From contig BJUT01000037.1 of the NCBI GenBank assembly GCA_007988745.1, forward strand, positions 1 through 42,120: a DNA stretch of 42,120 bases, written 5' to 3'. This document shows positions 34,739 through 42,120 of this stretch, one piece after another (positions within the stretch are counted from its first letter, which is position 1; every line of letters begins with the position of its first letter). The notes beneath the pieces were generated by a model. The model was given only the letters and a program-made list of their open reading frames with translations. It searched no databases and had not been told where the DNA came from. A program made the position numbers and the translations under genes. This DNA is from Pseudoalteromonas atlantica (GTDB taxonomy: Bacteria > Pseudomonadota > Gammaproteobacteria > Enterobacterales > Alteromonadaceae).

Positions 34739-37700
34739 ATGCGCTTAAGCACTATTAAATTAGCGGGCTTTAAATCGTTTGTAGAGCCCACTAAAATTCC
34801 ATTCCCTGATCAAATGACGTGTGTTGTTGGGCCTAACGGCTGCGGCAAATCAAACGTAATTGACGCTGTGCGATGGGTGCTTGGTGAAAGCTCAGCTAAA
34901 AACTTACGTGGCGATGCCATGACCGATGTTATTTTTAATGGCTCAACTAATCGTAAACCTATCTCGCAAGCCTCAGTAGAGCTTATTTTTGATAATACCC
35001 AAGGTGATTTACCTAATACATTTGCCCACAGAAACCAAATAGCGATTAAGCGTTTAGTAACACGCGATGGCCAATCGCTGTACTTTTTAAATGGGAGCAA
35101 ATGTCGTAAGCGCGATATTACCGATATATTTTTAGGCACCGGGCTTGGCCCGCGTAGTTACGCAATTATAGAGCAAGGGATGATCTCGCGTTTAATCGAG
35201 AGCAAACCTCAAGAGCTGCGCGTATTTTTAGAAGAAGCCGCGGGCGTGTCTAAATACAAAGAACGCCGCCGCGAAACGCAAACCCGAATTAAAAGTACCC
35301 GCGAAAACCTTGAGCGTTTACTTGATGTGCGCAAAGAGTTACAAGCGCAACTAGATAAACTGGCTGTGCAGTCGGTTGATGCGAAAAAATACCGAGATTT
35401 AAAAGCGCAAGAGCGTACCTTAAAAGGCCAAGTGGCTGTATTAAAATGGCAAAAGCTGCATCAACAACAGCTTGAAAAAAGTGAGCAAATTAAAAAGCTT
35501 AATGAGCAAATCGCCTTTTTTAAAACGGCCCACTCAGGCCACGACGATGTGCTTGCAAGCCTAGAGGCTCAAGTAAATGCAGAGCAAGATGCGCTTAACG
35601 ATGCGCAGCATCAGCAACACGTTACCCACACAGAGTTGACCCGCGCCGAACAACAACACATTAATATTAAACAGCAAACGCAAACACTTAAACAAAGTGT
35701 GGCTAAGCTTGAGCAGAGAAAGCTGCAAAGTGAAGCGCTAAAAACACAGCAGCAAAATGTGTGTGAGCAGTTAGCAGTGAGCCACCAAGAGATAAGCGAG
35801 TACAGTTTAGAGTGCAGCGAACAAGTTGAAGAGCTTACCCTTACACTTGCAGATTTAGCTGATGAAAAAAATAAGCACACAGCCGTGTGGCAAAGCCTTA
35901 ATCAACAACAGCACGCGCTTAATAATAAAGTACAGGCGCAGCAAAGTAGTGTTAAGCAAACAGAGCAAGCCGTAACCCATGTAAACACACAGCTAAGCCA
36001 ACTAAATAACCAAATTGATGATATTAAAAGTAGCCAATTAGAGCAGCAACTAGCCGAGCAACAAAAATACAAACAAACCCTTACTCAAGAGCTTGCCAGT
36101 AAGCAAACGGCGCAAACACACTGCACCGCAGCGCTTAAAGAGCAAACCGATTTAGTAAATGACGCTGAGCAACAGCATCAGCAAAGCTTACAGCACGTTA
36201 ATGAACTAAAAGCTCGCATTGCTGGGCTTAAAAGCAGTTTAGGGATTGAAGATGACAATAAGCAGCACACTTTATTTAATCAATTACAGGTAAAACCAGG
36301 GTTTGAACATATAGTTGAACAGGCACTGCAAACGCTTGAGCACCTAAACGTAGCTGATGTGCAAAGCAACAATAGTGTGTGGCCGCATAAAAGTGAAATA
36401 CCAGTCAATAGCGTTGCGGCGTTAATTACTGAGGGTGTTTATCCCGATTTATTGACCCGTATTGCGTACAGCGAAAACGCTGAACTCGCTGCGTTAAATG
36501 ATACGTTTTATATTGCGGTTATGGATAAAAGCGGTGCTTTACATGCTCGAAACTGGCACCGTAGCGCAGACAAAAACGCCGAAAACTCACAACTTTTAAA
36601 ACACACACAGTTAAAGCAAAAAACAGCGAGCTTAGTAGAGGCCGAAAATACCCTCGCACGGGATTTTGAGAATCTTAATGCGCTAAAAACACAGCAGCAA
36701 AAGCTGAGTGATGAGTTAGCAGTACTTAAAAATGCAATTCATCAATTAGCACAAAACATTGCCGTGGCCACTACGCGCAGCGACATGTTAAAAGAGCAAG
36801 TAGCACAATTTTTACAGCAACTAGAAAAGTACCAGCAACAAAAGCGTGCATTAACCACTGAGCAATCACAATTATTAAAAACGCTCGATGAACACAACAG
36901 TGCGCTTGAAGTGTTACAGCAACAGCAACATAACTTAGCTGACGAACTGGCAAGCGCCGACGCTGCTTGCACACGCAGTAATACTGCATACAGCCAAGCT
37001 GCAGCTACACTTGAGCAATATAAAACACAAGCGCATCAGGCCACGTTAAAAGAGCAAAAAGCACACAGTGAGTGGCAGCTTAGTCAAACAAAGCTTAATC
37101 ATGCTGAGCAAGAGCTCATGAGTGCGCAAGAAGAAGCGCAAGAGCTGCAAGCGCAAATGGAAGCGTTGCTAATACCCGAGCAAGAGCTCACTGAGCAAAT
37201 AGCACAGCTTTTAATAAAACATCAGCAGGGCGAAGCTAGCTTGGTTGCGTTACAAAAAAAGCTTAACGAGGCAAAGCAAACACTTATAAGTAAACAAGCC
37301 AGCCTTAAGCACTCTCAAGGTGAGCTGACAGGTTTGCAAGAACAACATCAAAAGCTAAGCATTGAAGAGCAAAGCCTAATTATAAAAGCGCAGGCAGCAC
37401 TTGAGCCGCTTGAAGAATTAAAGCAAAGTTTAAAAAGTGTTTTAGATACACTACCTGATTCACTGAGTTTAAATGCAGCGCAAAATCAGATCAGTGGGCT
37501 TGTGCATCAATTAGATAAGCTAGGTCCAGTTAATTTAGCCGCAATAGATGAGTTTGAAAAAGCTAAAGAGCGCAGTGATTATCTGAATAATCAACTTGAG
37601 GATTTAACCAAAGCGCTAAATACGCTTGAAGGGGCGATTCGTAAAATTGACAGCGAAACCAAAACACGCTTTAAAGCTACCTTCGATCAAGTGAACAACG

Positions 37701-38134
37701 ACTTTGCCGAGCTATTTCCAAAAGTATTTGGTGGTGGTAGCGCGTATTTAGAATTAACCAGTGACGATTTACTCGAAAGTGGTGTTAGTATAATGGCACA
37801 GCCACCAGGTAAGAAAAATTCGACAATTCATCTGTTAAGTGGTGGAGAAAAAGCGCTGAGCGCATTATCATTGGTGTTTTCTATATTCAGGCTCAATCCA
37901 GCTCCATTCTGTATGCTGGATGAAGTAGATGCGCCGCTTGATGATGCTAACGTGGTACGTTTTTGCCGTTTGGTTGAAGAAATGTCACAATCGGTGCAGT
38001 TTATTTATATTAGTCATAATAAAATTGCGATGGAAATGGCAGGGCGTTTAACTGGCGTTACCATGGCAGAGCCAGGCGTATCACGCATGGTAGCAGTAGA
38101 TATAGAACAAGCAGTGCAACTTGCACATACATAA
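34739..38134 (+). CDS. smc: Chromosome segregation ATPase SMC
   Basis: An 1131-residue SMC protein that compacts and segregates DNA. The Walker A GPNGCGKSN (31-39) is at the N terminus. Two long coiled-coil regions, rich in Gln, Glu and Ala, flank a hinge near 505-635. The ABC signature LLSGGEKALSALSL and Walker B MLDEVDAPLD lie at the C terminus. The coils have many Gln runs. Length suits the bacterial family. smc-zipA-ligA synteny occurs in several gammaproteobacteria. ScpA and ScpB are not in the window. Confidence 0.96.
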   Translation: MRLSTIKLAGFKSFVEPTKIPFPDQMTCVVGPNGCGKSNVIDAVRWVLGESSAKNLRGDAMTDVIFNGSTNRKPISQASVELIFDNTQGDLPNTFAHRNQIAIKRLVTRDGQSLYFLNGSKCRKRDITDIFLGTGLGPRSYAIIEQGMISRLIESKPQELRVFLEEAAGVSKYKERRRETQTRIKSTRENLERLLDVRKELQAQLDKLAVQSVDAKKYRDLKAQERTLKGQVAVLKWQKLHQQQLEKSEQIKKLNEQIAFFKTAHSGHDDVLASLEAQVNAEQDALNDAQHQQHVTHTELTRAEQQHINIKQQTQTLKQSVAKLEQRKLQSEALKTQQQNVCEQLAVSHQEISEYSLECSEQVEELTLTLADLADEKNKHTAVWQSLNQQQHALNNKVQAQQSSVKQTEQAVTHVNTQLSQLNNQIDDIKSSQLEQQLAEQQKYKQTLTQELASKQTAQTHCTAALKEQTDLVNDAEQQHQQSLQHVNELKARIAGLKSSLGIEDDNKQHTLFNQLQVKPGFEHIVEQALQTLEHLNVADVQSNNSVWPHKSEIPVNSVAALITEGVYPDLLTRIAYSENAELAALNDTFYIAVMDKSGALHARNWHRSADKNAENSQLLKHTQLKQKTASLVEAENTLARDFENLNALKTQQQKLSDELAVLKNAIHQLAQNIAVATTRSDMLKEQVAQFLQQLEKYQQQKRALTTEQSQLLKTLDEHNSALEVLQQQQHNLADELASADAACTRSNTAYSQAAATLEQYKTQAHQATLKEQKAHSEWQLSQTKLNHAEQELMSAQEEAQELQAQMEALLIPEQELTEQIAQLLIKHQQGEASLVALQKKLNEAKQTLISKQASLKHSQGELTGLQEQHQKLSIEEQSLIIKAQAALEPLEELKQSLKSVLDTLPDSLSLNAAQNQISGLVHQLDKLGPVNLAAIDEFEKAKERSDYLNNQLEDLTKALNTLEGAIRKIDSETKTRFKATFDQVNNDFAELFPKVFGGGSAYLELTSDDLLESGVSIMAQPPGKKNSTIHLLSGGEKALSALSLVFSIFRLNPAPFCMLDEVDAPLDDANVVRFCRLVEEMSQSVQFIYISHNKIAMEMAGRLTGVTMAEPGVSRMVAVDIEQAVQLAHT

Positions 38135-38205
38135 CAGTTTATTTAAGCGTATTAGTGTTAATTAATACACGGGTTTAGGCATAACAAATAATAAAAGGTG
38201 AGGGG

Positions 38206-38961
38206 ATGGCCGAAGAACTAAGATTGGTTTTAATTGTGATCAGTGTACTTGTCATAGGTGGCTTATTAGTACATGGTTTATGGTCAGTTAGAAAAAAAGA
38301 CAGCCCAGAGGTAGCGCCTTCAGAGCGGGTTGAACCAATGCAAGATACACCTTCGCATACACCAGTTGAACCTAAAGAGCCGGTTGTTGCCCAGCGAGAT
38401 GAGCCGCAATTTGGTGAGCTAAACTTTGATGCAAACGAGCCGCAAATAGATACTAGCGTGGCGCAAACACCCATTGAAGACGACCTGCAAGTAGTTCAAG
38501 AGCCAGAGCTAGAACCAGAGCCAGAGAGCGAAAAAGAAGCGCCAGCAGATGTGTCTGACTTTGTTATTGTGCATATTCAAATGCCTGAGGGACTAAGCAT
38601 GCAAGGCAGTAAGTTATTGCCTGCAGTAAATACCTTAGGATTTAAATATTCAGAAGAAGGCTTTTTTAATCGCCACATAGACCCTGCAGGGCAAGGTCCA
38701 GTGTTATTTAGATTAGTAAATATGTATAACCCAGGTACGTTTGATATTGATAATATGGAACAGTTTAGCACCGCAGGGGTTAGCTTATTTATGACTTTAC
38801 CTTGTGAAGGCGACGGGCTAGCTGCTTTTAATATGTTACATAGCGCAGCTAAGAAAATTGCCGATGAATTTGGTGCACAAATTTTAGATGCCGAGCGTGA
38901 AGAAATGACCGTTGAGCGCGTTCGTCAATATGTTGAGCAGGTTCGTGCATTTTCTGCGTAA
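38206..38961 (+). CDS. zipA: Cell-division protein ZipA
   Basis: ZipA ties FtsZ to the inner membrane at the division site and is specific to gammaproteobacteria. The 251-residue protein has one N-terminal membrane segment (about 6-26), a charged Pro/Glu-rich linker (about 30-115, rich in EPE repeats) and a C-terminal FtsZ-binding domain (about 118-250, starting FVIVHIQMPEGLSMQGSKLL). GGTGAGGGG lies before the ATG. It follows smc and is upstream of ligA, separated from it by a terminator. Confidence 0.95.
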   Translation: MAEELRLVLIVISVLVIGGLLVHGLWSVRKKDSPEVAPSERVEPMQDTPSHTPVEPKEPVVAQRDEPQFGELNFDANEPQIDTSVAQTPIEDDLQVVQEPELEPEPESEKEAPADVSDFVIVHIQMPEGLSMQGSKLLPAVNTLGFKYSEEGFFNRHIDPAGQGPVLFRLVNMYNPGTFDIDNMEQFSTAGVSLFMTLPCEGDGLAAFNMLHSAAKKIADEFGAQILDAEREEMTVERVRQYVEQVRAFSA

Positions 38962-38986
38962 TTTATACGCACACATTATTTTTATT

Positions 38987-39015
38987 AAGCCACTTACCTA
39001 AAAGTGGCTTTTTTT
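38987..39015 (+). terminator. Rho-independent terminator between zipA and ligA
   Basis: AAGCCACTT (38987-38995), a short loop and AAGTGGCTT (39002-39010) followed by T. It lies 26 bases past the zipA stop, so ligA needs read-through or its own promoter. Confidence 0.88.
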
Positions 39016-39033
39016 ATGTTTTTTGAGGTTTAA

Positions 39034-41052
<2,019 letters not shown>

Positions 41053-41061
41053 GGTAGTAAA

Positions 41062-41568
41062 ATGAGCCGATATGGACCCGAGTACTGGGATAAATACGGA
41101 AGCTACCGTACGCCGATTGCATTTCATCTAAGTTTATTGGTGTTACTACGTGCGTATTTTATTTGGGTTATAGCGGCGCTGAGTCGTCGCCCTGAGCTTG
41201 ATTTAATGTCGCTATTTTTTAAATCTAAAAACGATTTTTTTATCGCAATTTCGATTGGCGCTATTGCGATAGTGCCCACTTTTTTATTTTGCTTAAGACG
41301 ACCGCGCGACTCTCATCAACAAAGTGCGCGTTTAGCGATGGTGTGGCGCTACATGCGCTGGCCGTTACTTGTGTGTGCAATAACCGACTTAAGCTGGTTA
41401 ACAATACAAGCTGCACATAGTCATTACAGGTTTTCATTATTTTTAGCTGTGCAAATGGTGATTGTGTTTTGGGTAATGTGGTACTTGGCAAAGAGTCGTT
41501 ATTTGCAGGTGTTTTTTAACGATTGGCCAGAGCCTACCGAAAAAGCAGATGATAAAAACGCTAAATAA
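41062..41568 (+). CDS. DUF2919 membrane protein (YfeZ-like)
   Basis: A 168-residue protein with about four hydrophobic segments. The N terminus (YGPEYWDKYGSYRTPIAFHLSLLVLLRAYFIW) fits DUF2919, to which E. coli YfeZ belongs. The function is unknown. It lies nine bases after ligA and 11 before the next gene, so it may be co-transcribed with both. Confidence 0.75.
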   Translation: MSRYGPEYWDKYGSYRTPIAFHLSLLVLLRAYFIWVIAALSRRPELDLMSLFFKSKNDFFIAISIGAIAIVPTFLFCLRRPRDSHQQSARLAMVWRYMRWPLLVCAITDLSWLTIQAAHSHYRFSLFLAVQMVIVFWVMWYLAKSRYLQVFFNDWPEPTEKADDKNAK

Positions 41569-41579
41569 AAGGGAGCTAA

Positions 41580-42020
41580 ATGGATAACATTAATAAAAAA
41601 ATTGCCATTGTAGTGCTTGGTATTGGCATTATTTTAGGCGCTTTGGTGTTGTTTACATCGCTAACTGATCATATTTGGTTTTCTGCCGTAATAGGATTAT
41701 GGTTATTTGTGTTTTGTTCGTGTTGTTACAGGCTGACACCCGCCTTTAAAAAGCGCAATACGCTTGATAATTTTATTCAGCGCGATGCACAGCACTTAAT
41801 GTTATTTAGCTTGGCAGGTTTCTTTGATAAAAAATTTGGCCCGCAATGGCTTGTTATTGGCAACATTGAACATATAGAAAGTAAGAACGATGAGCTTATT
41901 ATTCATAGCAATAACGAGCGACAATTTAGTGTAAGTTTACCCGCACAAAAAAATGACATAGACGCCTACATGAAGCGCATACTTTCAGATCACGAAAAGC
42001 AAACTATTCGCTTTAGTTAG
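41580..42020 (+). CDS. Small membrane protein of unknown function
   Basis: A 146-residue protein with two hydrophobic segments near the N terminus (about 8-27 and 31-50), then a basic soluble tail of about 90 residues. I do not recognise a family. GGGAGC lies a few bases before the ATG. Its TAG stop directly adjoins the element-like sequence that begins at 42021; if that is an insertion, the C terminus here may have been altered. It could be a family-specific partner of the DUF2919 protein. Confidence 0.7.
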   Translation: MDNINKKIAIVVLGIGIILGALVLFTSLTDHIWFSAVIGLWLFVFCSCCYRLTPAFKKRNTLDNFIQRDAQHLMLFSLAGFFDKKFGPQWLVIGNIEHIESKNDELIIHSNNERQFSVSLPAQKNDIDAYMKRILSDHEKQTIRFS

Positions 42021-42120
42021 GGGCTGTTGAACTTTGCGGATTAAAGTTTGTTCAAACTAGGGGCTATTTAATCGCGGCGCGAAGTTTGTAACCTAGTGGG
42101 CTAAGTAAAAGCTGAGCAAA
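42021..42120. other. Unassigned repeat-rich sequence at the right edge, possible insertion-element end
   Basis: The last 100 bases hold three spaced copies of a taggggct-like motif (taggggct at 42018-42025 and 42059-42066, tagtgggct at about 42094) and an inverted pair, AACTTT-gcggatt-AAAGTT (about 42030-42048). There is no ORF in view. The sharp start after a stop codon and the ggggctgttgaac opening recall an IS terminus, but the element would run past the edge. Confidence 0.3.

Noticed and set aside
35400..37500. Low-complexity Gln-rich DNA as a repeat array
   Set aside because: The pattern is the coiled coil of SMC; the codons vary and no tandem unit is kept.
34739..38134. MukB instead of SMC
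   Set aside because: Length (1131 residues), the SMC-type Walker A at the N terminus, the LLSGGEKALSALSL signature and the zipA-ligA neighbourhood all fit SMC; MukB is larger and sits with mukE and mukF.

Overview
The window is a chromosomal segment of a gammaproteobacterium. Protein sequences and gene order (lolB-ispE-prs divergent from hemA-prfA-prmC; sirB2-sirB1-kdsA; gcvA-ygdD-rlmM; smc-zipA-ligA), the AT-rich composition and the short intergenic palindromic repeats point to Alteromonadales, most likely Pseudoalteromonas; the genus is an inference. Almost all of it is core genome. I see no tRNA or rRNA gene, no CRISPR array and no complete mobile element.

Layout. Bases 1-744 hold no gene: a strong leftward promoter with a GC-rich discriminator (stable-RNA type) at the edge, then copy 1 of a palindromic repeat. 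Bases 745-5745 read leftward: lolB-ispE-prs (lipoprotein sorting, isoprenoid precursor, PRPP), a terminator, then rplY-pth-ychF (translation). Bases 5808-13954 read rightward: the hemA-prfA-prmC-sirB2-sirB1-kdsA neighbourhood, with a short REC-DUF3369 response regulator (plus repeat copy 2) and a DUF819 membrane protein placed inside it. Bases 14083-20957 carry gcvA, a KANL3/Tex30-type hydrolase, a DUF423 protein, rlmM, a large multidomain lipoprotein metallopeptidase and a small lipoprotein. cysZ follows on the minus strand, convergent.

Bases 22107-26593 are single genes: GAF-PAS-GGDEF-EAL signalling protein, GNAT acetyltransferase, MYG1-family protein and YnfA-family protein, with a shortened repeat copy 3. 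At 26638-28109 a hydrolase-TetR pair reads leftward from a region with two near-palindromic sites that look like autoregulatory operators. speA-speB (arginine to agmatine to putrescine) follows. Bases 31269-33792 hold a leftward three-gene membrane cluster (DUF898, M48 peptidase, DoxX-like), divergent from a SpoU-type RNA methyltransferase, smc, zipA and ligA. Two small membrane proteins end the window, and the last 100 bases may be the terminus of an insertion element that continues past the edge.

I found no clear new multi-gene system such as a defence island. The least-described items are the metzincin lipoprotein pair, the TetR-hydrolase twin operator, the MITE-like repeat family, the structured sirB2-sirB1 spacer, the rplY leader hairpin and the DUF898-M48-DoxX cluster.
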